In this document: piece by piece, positions 38,158 through 51,151 of the stretch
Numbering within the stretch: the stretch's first letter is position 1
Layout: each line of letters begins with the position of its first letter
NCBI RefSeq assembly: GCF_000003815.2
Contig: NC_049980.1
Coordinates: 14,590,067 to 14,654,066 of the forward strand
Direction: 5' to 3'
Source: Branchiostoma floridae
Lineage: Eukaryota; Chordata; Leptocardii; Amphioxiformes; Branchiostomatidae
DNA length: 64,000 nucleotides
The notes under the pieces: generated by a model
The model's database searches: none
What the model was told of the DNA's origin: nothing
Seen by the model: the letters and a program-made list of their open reading frames with translations, nothing else
Position numbers and translations under genes: made by a program

Positions 38158-38849
38158 TTTGACAATTAACATGGTCTACTTTGCAAAGTCCTTGATATCT
38201 GTGAGTCAAATTAAAGTCTCTTCTTAAATATCAGTCGAAATGGATTTTAATGGTCTCAAGTTTTTGTTAGCTTGACTAGCACTGAACTCTATCTTCAGGA
38301 TGACATTTTTATCAGTCGTTGAGATTTTTATTGTACCAAGTATAAGCATGTTCCACAGTCATTACATTACTATGCTGCATCATGATGCTAGAAAATCCTG
38401 GTAAGTTTTACTGCATCATCTGACAACTAACAACACATCTAGGTCTGTCCTACATTCTGAAGATATCTTCAAAAATCAAGTGGTTTGGAACATGTATATA
38501 TTTGTGACATAATTGAGTGCCCTGTACTCTATGGTTGACAAAGCATTTGCTCCTGTTTTATTGTATTCAATAAGTCTTTGTATACGCTTGTAAAGCTTAG
38601 TTCTGGTAAAGACTTACCTGTTGCTTCAGGGTCAGTCATGTCAGACTCAAATATCAAGAATTGAAACAATGCTGTTCATGTAGCTGGTAGCTTCATTTAC
38701 CAGCACTAATAATGTTTAGATCAGAATCAGACCTCTCAACCAAGGAGTACAGAATTATATTCCTTAGTAGATATCTCTAATTTTTTAGCTGTCCTATGAA
38801 GTTTTCAGCTGCATCACACTAATTACCCCCACATAAACGATTCTCAACA
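38158..38849. other. Intergenic, nothing recognised
   Basis: AT-rich, with no coding or repeat ends seen. Confidence 0.6.
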
Positions 38850-39816
38850 CTAGAGTTCGGCAACCTCATACCTCCATGAATATTTAGAGCTTTTGTGAAT
38901 TTCATGCAATTGACTAAGACATTAACATAATTTATGCATGCTGTTATTCATCATTGACTAACATACATGTCAAAATTATAAAATCATTAATCAATGGGTG
39001 GTTTTGCATTTTTTTACATTAATTATGCAAATCAGTGCCTCATTACCATATTTGGTTTCTGCTTATATTCCACCTATCATAATTAACAAGTGTTACATTT
39101 ATTGAAGTCCAGTTTTTGCAAACAATGGAATTATACAATTCCCTCATTAATTATGCAAATTGAGTCCTCATTTGCATAACATGCATATCATGAACATCTT
39201 TGCCCAAGCTACTTGCATGCTTAAAATGATGCCAATTCGTCAATCCTTTCTGCAGTTATCCTCTTTGGAATGTCGTGACAAAAACGCACCTGCAGTTCCG
39301 AAATTAAATGTTAGGGGGCTGAAACCTGCCCCACTTTGTCATGACACTGCAAGCTATCCACCAGCCAAATGTCAAGACCATATCATGTCCAGGACAAGAG
39401 ATACATGGAAAAACATACTATGATAGAATATTCTCATTAATTATGCAAATGTATTCCTATTTTGCATAATTAGTATCTTATCTTGTATAACATTGTCTAC
39501 GGTACCTACATACCAAAAATCATGAAAATCCGCTGTTCCCTTCTTGAGTTGTCCTCTTCAGAAGTTTTTGACAAAAATGCCCCTGCTATCCCAAAACTAG
39601 ACGCTAGGGGGCCCAAACTTATGTCGTTTCTTCCTGAGCACAAGAGCTATCTAATACTCAAAAATCGTGACCATAGCATGTTCAGAACACCAAGATAGTA
39701 AAACCGGAAGTTGCGCTGCAGCACCAAGGGGAGCCGCTAGGGGGCCCAAAATCTAATCATTTCCAGCTTTCATCACACCCTACCAACACACCAAGCCGTT
39801 CTTGAGTTATTTTGTT

Positions 39817-39895
<79 letters not shown>

Positions 39896-39972
39896 ACACA
39901 GACAAACACAGACAAACACAGACAAACACAAACACAGGGTAACATATAACCTCCATGACATTTCATGGAGGT
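38850..39972. mobile_element. 1.1-kb repeat family, copy A, with 3' hairpin
   Basis: It starts ctagagttcggcaacctcat and ends with the hairpin acctccatga-cat-ttcatggaggt (39949-39972). The terminal acctccatgaa is also present inverted near the start. It has an internal (CA)n run at 39821-39890 and ccgttcttgagtta motifs. The same ends delimit copy B at 56867-58027. There is no coding; Helitron-like or other non-autonomous origin is possible. Confidence 0.7.
39821..39950. repeat. CA microsatellite
   Basis: An uninterrupted CA run to about 39890 is followed by cagacaaaca variants. It lies inside copy A of the 1.1-kb repeat. Confidence 0.95.
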
Positions 39973-40990
39973 AATAAACAGAACATTATATGCACCATAT
40001 TTATCCTTATGTCAAAAGCGTGCAATGCCATCTCCTATCTTTTTTTATCTATCGACTGCATTAGAGACAACACACAATTAATTCACTATTATTCAACACA
40101 AATCAACCTCTACATGCTCAACGCCGAGCTTATTAGTTAACCTTAGAACCTCCTTGGTTAATAGATTAAAACACTGTTGATAGGTATAACAGTAAATAAC
40201 AATAAGCATGAAATGGATCCGTCACATTCTATGCCCCTTTTTCAGCCTCAGATTCCGTCTCCTCGTTGCTACCAAGAAGAATGGTTTCCTGGAATTCCTT
40301 CTTCCCTGGCACCAGCAACATGCGATGTCTTGTTCCAGTTCAGCCACTACTTTCTCCATCTTGGCAGCGCACGCCACATCTAGATCTAACCATTTGACCT
40401 CTTGCAACTTATCTGTCACGCTCTGTGTTCACGCCCAGCCGCTCTGAACCTTCAATACAGCCATCTGCCCGAATAAAAACACGACAGCAGGCTGTAGCGG
40501 CCTCGAATGAAGCTCCCAGCTTGTCACTTCCTCTTATCCACGTGTCTGCACTCGTACACCTGGATGCCACTCCCTCATTAGTCTTCACCTGTGTACAATC
40601 CATGCAGTGCATGATAGAACTTGCAAACTTGTCACATATGTAACTGAGAAAGAGAGAAACGTCAATGACACTACTTGGCCAAAGCCCCCTATCATCATTT
40701 ACTATTCGGCTAGGCCGGAGTCTGGTAGAGACTACATGATTTTAAGAAAGCACTATGAAAGTTGTGATGGAAAGTATCACAACAGTGTACATAATTTCAT
40801 TGTCACCTTCGCGCATACGACTTCGAGAATCAGATGAACATTCACATTGAAATGACTTTTCCATTTTTTCACTTTGCATTGTCTTAGATTTCTACTCGTC
40901 ATTAACTTTGATGAAAATGTCTTCTATCCAAATAGACTTTACCCTTGGTCCGTACTTTTACTGTGACTGTAAGCTGGCCACATTATCTGT
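39973..40990. other. Intergenic, open frames without recognised family
   Basis: Both strands carry open frames of 60-80 codons around 40200-40640 with no family resemblance I can name. They overlap antisense, so at most one could be real. Confidence 0.4.
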
Positions 40991-41029
40991 ACCCTATCGG
41001 CGGGGTATATAAAGCCTTAACCTTGAACA

Positions 41030-41480
41030 ATGATGGGGCATCTGTTGTTAATAATGCCTCTATCAATGCCCTGCGATGCCCTGTTTCCTGGCCATCGTGT
41101 CCTGAGCGATGTTACTGAAGTACGATTTTCACGGAGCGAGCTGTTATGTTCCGGGCGTGGGTTTACATCAGTGCCTGGCCACTTTCCGATGGATACCGCC
41201 TTGGCGAGGCTTGATGAAAATTCTATAAAATATGTACAGCCATTTGCGTTTGAAAGTGCACCAGACCTCCTGATACTAAACCTGAGCACTAATGCTATTC
41301 GTGAGATCAATGGTACTGCATTTCTGGGACTGCGCCGTCTCACAGATTTGTACCTCGATGTGAATGAAATGTACGTTCCAATGGATCTCCTGCAACCCCT
41401 AATTATGTATGGGGATCTTTTGGGGACTATGAAGATAATGTTAGCATTTTTGTACCACATTAATCAAGATAATGAAGATA
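41030..41480 (+). pseudogene. Leucine-rich-repeat protein fragment, frameshifted
   Basis: One frame around 41070-41125 gives an LRR N-cap (CPVSWPSCPERCY). The next frame continues with ELLCSGRGFTSVPGHFP, then IKYVQPFAFESAPDLLILNL and NAIREINGTAFLGLRRLTDL, about three LRRs. The switch at about 41118 breaks the gene, and the LRR pattern stops near 41370. gtatataaag at 41005-41014 resembles a TATA box but lies only 16 bp before the ATG at 41030. A lineage-expanded extracellular LRR receptor fragment is likely. No transmembrane segment is seen. Confidence 0.7.
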
Positions 41481-41510
41481 ATGTTAGTATTTTTGTACCA
41501 CATTAATCAA
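41431..41510. repeat. 43-bp-period tandem duplication
   Basis: gaagataatgttag.attttt...cacattaatcaa is present at 41431 and 41474 with one mismatch, directly after the LRR fragment. Confidence 0.85.
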
Positions 41511-42670
41511 GCAATTAACTTGGCAATGAAGGGAGGGAAAATCTATTGTTTTGTTCCGTTTCTTCTTCTTCTTTCTCCTCCTCCTCCAGGCTGGCGGCTT
41601 TCACCATGTTACTGGTTAAGTAGCAGACATCCCGTAGTGTTCGTTTGACACAGCAAGTGACAGGACAGGGATGGAAGGGCTGGTCCCCATATACATGTAT
41701 ATAAACGTACTTGTGTGTAGAGTAGAATTTTGTTAAGATAGTAACATAAATGCTACCGTTCTAGTTTAGTGCTTTCGTCGTGTGAAAAGGGAAGAAATTC
41801 TGATGATGACAAGTCAGACGATGCCAACGGCGTTCCGTCCATCTTCGTCATAGGGGAAACTTGTTAAATACATGTAATTGGGTTAATCAATAAAGAAAGA
41901 AAGAACACATCGACGTCATCGCCTTCTTGACTACAATAAATCTGTAGCTTGCCATTAAACCATGTTAAGCTTGCAACGCTGGAAGGTCGGGGGGTAGACG
42001 TGTACCATGAAGACAGAGAGCAATGCAAATGGTTTTACAAAAGCGGCATATTTTATTTTTCTTCGAATGAGTTCAAATTTGTCACAAAGGTAAAGGCATG
42101 TCTTCTTGAGCCCACAATATCTCAATTTGCTGTTCAGATTTTTAGGACTGAGTATCGGAGTTGGGTTTAAGATGACCACTCTCTTGGAAAGCTGATTTGA
42201 TTTCACTGAGATGAAAATAATTAAGCATGTGCCTTTTAGAGGGATGTATTACGATAATCTTATTTCACGTTAATTGTACCTCCCTTGTACGTATACTGCT
42301 CTTTGCTTCGTCTGATCGGTCTTCCTTGGTGCCATCCTCCGTAGTAACCGCTGTCTCCATCTTTTTGCTGACTCACTTGCTTACCACGAAAAGATTGACG
42401 CAGCGGTTACCGAGATCTGCTGAGGATGACATAATAAAATGAACGCAGTCGCTCACAAATATCTTAGCAGCAAATTGAGACGTTTCAATCTCAAGAATAT
42501 ACAGTATGTACCATAATCTTTATCTTCGTGCCAAATTTCTACATCATTTGGAGGAAAAATTAAGCTTGTTATTAAACACTTGGCGCTTGCATGACTGTCT
42601 GACTCACTCTCGTAGTCAGTAGCCTTTTATCAATGTCCACCAAATTTCTAATCGTTGTGGTCATCTGTAA
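41511..42670. other. Intergenic, nothing recognised
   Basis: A CTT/CTCC-rich tract lies near 41560-41590. Nothing else was recognised. Confidence 0.5.
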
Positions 42671-42672
42671 TC

Positions 42673-45425
42673 GACTGGTCGATATTTAGCGGGGGGGGAG
42701 GGCCGGTCGTCAGAGGGTCGGGTCAAAAAAATTTTCCTAGGGCCCTCCCCCCCGGGCAAATTTTTTTTCCTAGGCCCTCCCCCCAAGTCAAAATATTTTT
42801 CCTAGGCCCTCTCCCCTCCTATCAAATTTGAAAAATATTCAAGACGCAAATAAATCACCGCGCTCCCGCTTGGAAATATCCTTTACGCCATACTGATACT
42901 GGTTTTCCGTTTTTAGTCGCGAAGCAGATCTCTTACCCCTAGGATAAAAGGGAAATTGAATGGCTCGGAGCCCATAAATATATTCTTCATGGAGGCTACT
43001 TTATTCTTTTGATATTCATAAATGATGCCACTCTACTAGTCCAAACAACCTTTAGCAACAAAAGTATTTTGTACCTGGATTTCAGCTAGTAGATTTGCGC
43101 CGCTCGCGGCGCGCGCCCCGCCCAGGAGCAGCTTGTCGGAGACTTATTTTCAAATAATATACATTCCTTTGGGACTTGTTGGTTCTGTGGTGGCAATAAC
43201 TGACTGTGACTCGGGGGAAAATGCCAACAAAAACGTCAGCACGATGCGACTAACCAAAACTGTAGTGGGGAGGGGGGCGCCGAAGCGTAAGGACGATTTT
43301 CCCACGGCGGGCCGGGGTCGACCGGTCGCCTTCAGTCTCTACCTCTCCCGGGGCGTTAGAACGCCGACTTCTACTCTGGAGATCTTTTAAAAATGGCACG
43401 CTTTTTTTGTACATCCATTTTGTCGGTCAAAAATGACGGAATGGGCCTGCACATAGTAGGGATATTGCGATGATTTGAAAAAAATATTTACAAAGTGGCA
43501 CGCCCGCTCGATGTTGCAGCAACATGTTGGCGCGTAAGAAAAGTTCTAAATCAAAAGGCCATTTGTACTGGTGTTCTAGGTGTACTGGCACATGAACAAG
43601 CATGACAAAGAATTATGATACTATTTCTTCGGTAACATTCACTTTTATTCACGATTCTAATAATGCCTGCAAACTCCGATCGGAATCACCCGGTACGATT
43701 TAAGGCATTTTGACGGGAATTCATTTATTTTTTGACACGTTAGTTCAGATTCTTTTCTCAGTAGCTGTGCCTGTATCACAGGACTCATGAACTGTCAAGC
43801 TTCCGATTTTCATAGTTTTAAAACTATCGACAAAGGAATCGTTTAAGGATGTTTTCCTCCTGGTGCAAACTGTAAACTGTAAACAGACGTCACACACCAC
43901 TCGTCTCCGACGTGACAAAGACACTGCCGCCTCTTGCGCCATTTTTCTTTGATTTGAGAGGCTCGAGCCGTCCACCGCGGCTCCGACATCGTTTCCTCGC
44001 GATCTTTGCCAGCCCTGACTCCACCGCTGCCCCTTCTCCTTGTCCCTCAAAAGTAGTAGAAGCAATAGTTTCCGCGTCATCCACTTCTACTTGACAAGTC
44101 GACGCCTTGGCGAAACTTGTGTATGTTGTCCAGTCAAAAAACATTGCAGTTTCCCTGGTTATTCCCATAGTTCGCGCTTCTTCTTGATTGACGTTTACCG
44201 CCTTTTTGGCGCCGCTGCGGGCTGTGATTGGTCGCAAGTTAATTCGATTTTACGCACAAAGTGGCATGCCCTGTCCAATCGGTACATCTAAAGACTGCAG
44301 CCAAGGCTGTTGCCATGGTAACGACACGTACAACAGCATGTCCTACGTGGGANNNNNNNNNNNNNNNNNNNNNNNNNNNNNNNNNNNNNNNNNNNNNNNN
44401 NNNNNNNNNNNNNNNNNNNNNNNNNNNNNNNNNNNNNNNNNNNNNNNNNNNNNNNNNNNNNNNNNNNNNNNNNNNNNNNNNNNNNNNNNNNNNNNNNNNN
44501 NNNNNNNNNNNNNNNNNNNNNNNNNNNNNNNNNNNNNNNNNNNNNNNNNNNNNNNNNNNNNNNNNNNNNNNNNNNNNNNNNNNNNNNNNNNNNNNNNNNN
44601 NNNNNNNNNNNNNNNNNNNNNNNNNNNNNNNNNNNNNNNNNNNNNNNNNNNNNNNNNNNNNNNNNNNNNNNNNNNNNNNNNNNNNNNNNNNNNNNNNNNN
44701 NNNNNNNNNNNNNNNNNNNNNNNNNNNNNNNNNNNNNNNNNNNNNNNNNNNNNNNNNNNNNNNNNNNNNNNNNNNNNNNNNNNNNNNNNNNNNNNNNNNN
44801 NNNNNNNNNNNNNNNNNNNNNNNNNNNNNNNNNNNNNNNNNNNNNNNNNNNNNNNNNNNNNNNNNNNNNNNNNNNNNNNNNNNNNNNNNNNNNNNNNNNN
44901 NNNNNNNNNNNNNNNNNNNNNNNNNNNNNNNNNNNNNNNNNNNNNNNNNNNNNNNNNNNNNNNNNNNNNNNNNNNNNNNNNNNNNNNNNNNNNNNNNNNN
45001 NNNNNNNNNNNNNNNNNNNNNNNNNNNNNNNNNNNNNNNNNNNNNNNNNNNNNNNNNNNNNNNNNNNNNNNNNNNNNNNNNNNNNNNNNNNNNNNNNNNN
45101 NNNNNNNNNNNNNNNNNNGGCGCGGCAGTGAAATATTACTGAGCGAATTTTCAACATGTGGAGCGGCGAACCACCGGCCTTTTTCTTTTTACCATGTCGG
45201 GCGCCGAACCTCGGGTGCGAGGCGTCTCTAGCTTGTGGAGGCCTGGGGAAATTTTGAAATCTTGACCCTCTGAAACGCCAATTTCCGGCATTTTGAGGGA
45301 CAAATTTTGCTGGTAGTCCGATAAAATTTTTTTTCCTAGGCCCTCCCCCCGGCTCAAATATTTTTTTCCTAGGCCCTCCCCCCTCTGACGACCGGCCCTC
45401 CCCCCCCGCTAAATATCGACCAGTC
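42673..45425. mobile_element. 2.75-kb DNA element with long GC-rich inverted repeats, gap inside
   Basis: gactggtcgatatttagcgg... through ggccggtcgtcagaggg (42673-42716) is inverted at 45381-45425. Just inside, both ends carry repeated ttttcctaggccctcccccc blocks (three left, two right, complementary). The interior is CpG-rich and holds 766 Ns (44353-45118) that could hide a transposase. TAA near both outer edges (42668-42670 and 45428-45430) might be a 3-bp target duplication. Confidence 0.75.
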
Positions 45426-45489
45426 CCTAAGTGATGAGAAAAACTTCAAGGATGAAGTGTGTGAGTCAGAGCTTTGTAGGTTGTGTTCC

Positions 45490-45633
45490 ACTACTCTCTA
45501 TGCAGAAGTTGATGGGGAAAATCGTGACGTCGACCTTTTCCTTATCTGCCGTCTTGGTGGGGATAGCTGACAGAAAAAGACGACATAAATGAAAAAGGTC
45601 ACGATTTTCCCCCATCACTGCTTGGAGAGTAGT
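45490..45633. repeat. Foldback (hairpin) element
   Basis: actactctc, then gatggggaaaatcgtgac and ccttttcc, pairs with gaaaaaggtcacgattttcc, cccatcactgcttggagagtagt. Loop of about 50 bp. Confidence 0.7.
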
Positions 45634-46300
45634 TTTCCCCGTGCTACAAGCAGATTGAGAAGTTTCGTTCGAGAGGATAGTGGTGGCGGGGATTTCTTAG
45701 GCTGCCTGACCTCTGCTTGGACTGTCGGAGAGTACAGCGACATTACCATGGCATGGACAACACTGTCGGCATGGGCGTATTGATCACGTCCACAAGAGAC
45801 GACAGGCCAGCAGCAGGGAGGAAGACCCTGTGGCACCCCCTAGCGGTGTACCAGGCATCCCACCCACTATTAACCTAACCAGACTAGATTGATGGCGACA
45901 GCTGGTCGCCTCATAACAATGAAAAGGGGGAATGTTCCTCAAAAGATACAGATACCAAAACAAATATAGGTGAAATATTCTGCTGTGAAGTGTGACAGTG
46001 AAGGGCTACTAGTATTGTACATTTCCCAAGGACTCGAAAGTCGGCACGGCCTACCGTTATGTTACGTTTTATGTCTTGGGCGGAAAGGTGGGCGGAAATG
46101 TGACGTCTTTCCAGCGGAACAGTGGCGAGCGGAGGAGTCGAGTACTGGGAGAAGTGTAGTACAAATGAAAGAAAGAAAGACGCCCTTTTTTTTACACAAA
46201 CATGTTCGCTCGCGCGCATCGTACACACAAAGACACAGTGACACACAGACACAGACACACTGAAAAGTGTAACTTGGCAGATAGGATAGATGATGTACCC

Positions 46301-46496
46301 TCCAAGCAGAGGTTAGGCTCCGGCTGTTCAGTTAACGTTTAGTCGTTTTTATCGGACTTTCTATTTGGTATTGTATCTTGTATTTGGTATTGTATCTTGT
46401 AACTGGCGTACTTCAAGAAAAATGACAAAATAGAAAGCCCGATAAAAAAACGACTAAAAAACGTTAAAAACAGCCGGAGCCTAACCTCTGCTTGGA
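46301..46496. repeat. Foldback element with about 66-bp arms
   Basis: tccaagcagaggttaggctc through ctattt (46301-46366) is inverted at 46428-46496. The spacer holds a tandem duplication of tatttggtattgtatcttg. Related ctctgcttgga fragments occur at 45617 and 45710. Confidence 0.8.
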
Positions 46497-46517
46497 GACT
46501 AACATGATGTACATACA

Positions 46518-46555
46518 CACACACTCTCTCTCTCTCTCTCTCACACACACACTGT

Positions 46556-46592
<37 letters not shown>
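46518..46592. repeat. CA/CT microsatellite
   Basis: Compound run of (AC)n, (TC)n and (AC)n directly after the foldback element. Confidence 0.9.
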
Positions 46593-46595
<3 letters not shown>

Positions 46596-47725
46596 AAAGT
46601 AGTTCGCTCCCGCGTTCATTATTATACAGTCGTTTCTAGCTCCGACATTCGTTATGCACTATATACAGTCGCTTTCTGTTTCCAAATAAGAGCGAACACC
46701 CAGGCTACCGAGATCCCCCAAATTTCTAGATGAGTCATTGAAATTCTTGAAGGAATTCTCAAGGTGCTTTCAAACCTTCAGTTTCCATTGTAGGTAATTT
46801 GTCTGTTTGTTATCACCTATTGTTCTTTTCCGGCCCAGAAACCGTGCTCACTAATGACCCTATCAATCTGCATAATCAGGGCCATTGTTTGGTCCAGTTG
46901 TTGAGTTAACCCGGTCTCCGGTGTTTAAACTGCAAATAAGCCAGACGTTTTATACATCTGCGGAGTAGGGGCAGGTTTAAAACAGAATGTGTGATCAGGA
47001 TCTAAAATGTTTAACTTTTAGCGATCCATTAATGTATATATTGAAGATATATCTGTAGATATTGTAGCATAGGGCCCACGGCCTAGAAATGTGAATTATA
47101 TATATATATAGTAGAAGCTATTCCTGCCGAGAGAACGTACTGAAGCTGAAAGGGCTGTAACGTAACGTAATAATTCATGCTATTTCAGTGAGACATTGCC
47201 TATATTAAACCGCTAATCATGTAGAAATATCTGTAGTCGTCTAACGCTGTCCTCTTGGCTTTGTTCTATCAGTTCATATTCATCGGCATCTTTCAGTTTC
47301 GTATGCTATCAATCAATGTGTATTCCCGCTTGAAATACTCGTGCAGAACTGTACGTGATACACAGAACTAATCAAACAAGGACGCCTCGCCCCTTGCAAG
47401 ATCAATTTACAAGTCCCCGCCAGATCATTCTACTTGCAAAAAGGCGATACTTATATTTACTATGCTATTTATGAATAGTAAAAGTGTACAAATATATCCT
47501 TATTAATATTATTACAAAATATCTAAAATATTTGAATTTAATTTAGAGATTTCTATTATATTTAATGCTGTAGTGTTGATAAAAAGATACAAATTGTAGA
47601 AAATGCTCCCCTGTCAAAATGTGGCCGATGCCATGTCCGGAGCACAAGGCGCCCTATTCAGCGTGCACTCTCAGTTTGAGGTCTGAACCCGGCCAGAAGA
47701 GCCGGCCAAGTTAACACAGAGCAAA
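46593..47725. other. Presumed upstream region of the secreted-protein gene
   Basis: Mostly AT-rich intergenic sequence with a TA run at about 47096-47110. The last 80 bp before the ATG at 47726 are GC-rich and contain an initiator-like ctcagttt near 47668. No TATA box was recognised. Confidence 0.45.
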
Positions 47726-47783
47726 ATGGTGCTTCGAATATTGCTCTGCACCACGATATTCTGGGTGGCCACTTCTGCTCAAG
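47726..47783 (+). CDS. Signal-peptide first exon of a secreted protein
   Basis: ATG at 47726 in gcaaaATGg context opens MVLRILLCTTIFWVATSAQ, a short positively charged start, a hydrophobic core and a small-residue cleavage region. Donor caag|gtatgt leaves phase 1. The next compatible exon is at 52204. I infer that it belongs to the same gene as the pentraxin and vWD exons downstream, but separate genes cannot be excluded. Confidence 0.75.
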
Positions 47784-50700
47784 GTATGTAACGTTATCTC
47801 TTTCGTTTCTTTTTTTCGTTTGCATGTTCTGGGGAGTTGCTTGAAAAAGTTTCAGGTTGTCGTGTGTGGTGCTAGAAAAAATTACGTGAAGCGGTTTTTT
47901 GGTCGACGCGCAGCCAAGTTCTGTTGTTCCCAAGTTTATATAAAATTTCTTTCCTACAAGTTTGCTAAAATTAGAGTACTTAAGTACTTTAGACACTTGT
48001 GTTTCTGTAACGGCTTAGCTTGTAGCCACACTAGAAAACTGCTACACACCAAGAAAAAAGAAGTGCAACATGGCGACGGTACTTCAAAACGCCATGAAAT
48101 TTTCATTTCCCCGCTATTCACCCCCGCTTTGTGCGGTTTTTCTCCTACGACTTTCCGCACACCAACCAAGCCCTGTTTAACAAGATGGCTCGATTGTCGC
48201 CATCACACATGTTTTCCATGAGAAAGTCGGACAAAAGTGCGATTCTCACTTCCACCAAAGTTCCACTACTGAAATGATGACCTCTTGCCCCGATGCTTTG
48301 ATTGAGTTAATTTTTGATATAGCTCAGCCACACGACTGGTATGGCTTGCATTTCCTGCCCTCCTTCGCCAAACACAACCGAACCCTACTTAGGAAATACT
48401 CAGACCGTTCCAGACGGATCTGTATGCTTTCTGTCTAAGTACAAAAGTACCCTCGACCCTCTTGGAGGTTCCTGTTGTCAGTGTTGAACAAATTCCTGAG
48501 TCTAGAGCGTTTCTCAACATGTTCAAAGATCTCAGTCTCCGTTTATTTGTGAAATAGATAACCTACACAGTTTGCACACTTTGCCAGACTGTTATCACTC
48601 AGCTGAAATGGAAACACGGCATTTCCCTTACCAGCAACAAACTCTATTTTAAGGTCTCTGTTTTATTCACTTGATCTGTCTTCATGTTAGACCAAATTTC
48701 ATGATCATTTCAGGCCACAGAAAGTGAAGGGTATTTTTATTTCCCAATCACTATCCTATCACAACATATCTATGGGTTTTTGCCAATGCACAGTGCTTGT
48801 TTTATAAATAAAGTGAGCTGTGAGCTGAAAATAGAGCCCAAAGGAGAGTATAGAGAGGAAGAAAGACTTCTGAGCATGTGGAGAATTCAGCACATAACAG
48901 AAGTGATTGACATCTGGATTGAACCAATAGGATGGACAGGGATGGCCTGGCAGCATTAGGCCTTACTTGTGTAACTCGCTATTGTATATACTCATGATCA
49001 AGCTCTCCAGGTTCAGAGCAGCCTTGCCTTATGCCTAGTTCGTTTCGTCTGTCGGTTCTCCTTCATGGCAATGTCCTTGTAGCTTTGATCCAAAGGAACA
49101 AGAGAGGATGCTGGTGTAATTGTGCATGTCTACATCTTACAGAGACCTTTTCACTGTATTCGAAAGAAGAAACATTTCCACTAGTACTGCGTCTACCTTG
49201 TGATCTCATTGCAGACGTCCGGAAAGTGGGATGGAGGCTTTGTTTCAAAGGGCTCTTCTTTTGACTGCTTATTTTGCCATTCCAGCTGCATATCCAGCTA
49301 TCATGGATAGATCTAAAGCCATCTATGGGGACTAGTATGGAATTACAGGGCAGAGGAAAATCTGCTGCATCAAATGATAGGTTATGGGAGGTGGAAAAGA
49401 ATGGCCGTGGGAAAACAGCCCATTTTCCTGTAGGGGGTTTCATGATTGATACTTGAAATGGATGTGTTAAACAGATGCGTGGTGGGCTGAAGAGTTAACA
49501 AACGTTTGGGGTGCTGAGACTTGTTTCCTTCATCATTAGCACTTACATGAGAAAAGCTGTAGTTGTGTATATTGTATACTGAATCAAGTGCTTTTAAGTC
49601 AGAGCAGGAATATCAAATTATGTTCTTTTCAGATGTAATGTTGTTGATAGTAAGCCACCTTTACAACAGCCACAATTGAGTGGTTTAACTGAGAAAACTG
49701 GATCCAATCAGCTTACACCAACAAAAGCGTCAGTCTTGCTTCATTACAATAAGCAAATGTCTTTATTTGTCTATTGCCACTTTGTTCTTATACATGAGAC
49801 GATCCTTTGTTAGCCTTTTCTGTGGCCATCAGCAGAAGTTGCCACTCTGGATTGTAAGGCATCCAAATCACATTTGTTTGTCATCAGCTGAAACCAAATC
49901 CGCTTCCCCAGCATGGAGATCAGCTCTAGTACAGAGGCTCTGTGCCCGGTCTCCCCAAGTTGGAACAGGGTGCCAACTATAGGCCATGTTTTACAAGGCT
50001 TGACACCTACGCTGGGTGTTCCCACTGTGTACAAGTGACCATGAGTGACACCTTGAAAAGGGCAATGTCTGGCAGTGACAGGGAAAATTGACATTCCTGA
50101 CAGTCCCTTAGGAAGTTTCAGTTCCATCTGTGTTGGGTAGGAGGCAAAGGGCTGGCATATGGTTCATGTCTGGGCAGGATATCCTCATATAGAGTTACCC
50201 AGTGGTCTTCATAGATTTTTTGTCAAATGCCTACACACCTGGCCTACACAAGTACAAGTAGCTTAGATTATTGGATTTCACTAATTCAACTAAACTTGGA
50301 TACAAAGGTGTCCTTCCAAAGGTTTTCCTATGACTTATACAGAAGTCATTTTCATACTGCATTCTTTAGATCAACTCATTTATTGTGTTGATGTAGAAAA
50401 ACACCACCATTGATTGGTACCTATTACCTACATGAACTTGCAATCTGTTTTACACTTACAGTTACAGGAAACAATAAAAGACAGCCCCTGACACAAACAT
50501 AGCAATATTACACAAAGAATTTTCCAATGTGCTCATTGATCTTTATCTTCAAAACATTTTCAAAACTTCCAGGGATTCTTGCACTTAAGTTCTATATTGC
50601 CCATTCCAACAATCCAAGGCAGAACATAGAAAGGAAAGGGCTGTAATTCTAATCCCAAACCTTACAACAACACCAGTCCAGTTGAGAAGGTTTTTATCTC

Positions 50701-51151
50701 AGGTGAACTGACTGTGTGGGCAGGAAATGAGGTGTCAGGTGTGAGGTGGGCCAGAAGGTGAACCTCAATACTTGGAATGTTTGTTCTGTCTCAGGTTCGA
50801 ACATGCAGACTAGTACCTCTTGTATTATGTCTGGAGCTTGGTCCTGCCCAGGGGCCAGGGTCAGATTTACTGCAGAAACCCATCCCAGTCTCAGGACATA
50901 CACAGCTGGACATGTTTATGTGTCAGAATGAAGATTTGAAAGGCCCTACTAGTCTTGAGCAGTAAGATTTATTTGTGTTGGGGATGTCACCTAACTGGCC
51001 TCAACTTGTAAGGCTTGTTATATAAACACAGAGTAAATTCCCATAACATTGTCAAACAGGCAATTGTGTGCCGTTTGGTTAAATGAGGGGCCAGTTGAAG
51101 TTATTTCAGTGTATACCAACAATTATCATGGAATATGTGAAACTGTGTACA
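47784..51151. other. Long first intron, nothing coding recognised
   Basis: No splice-compatible coding stretch was recognised, and no repeats with clear ends. Confidence 0.5.

Noticed and set aside
39757-39966. Cys/Val-repeat protein on the minus strand
   Set aside because: It is a translation of the CA microsatellite.
40208-40643. Antisense pairs of open frames, considered as a transposase
   Set aside because: No catalytic motif or family resemblance that I could defend.
44188-45231. Apparent long open frames around 44.2-45.2 kb
   Set aside because: They are mostly runs of N in the assembly gap.
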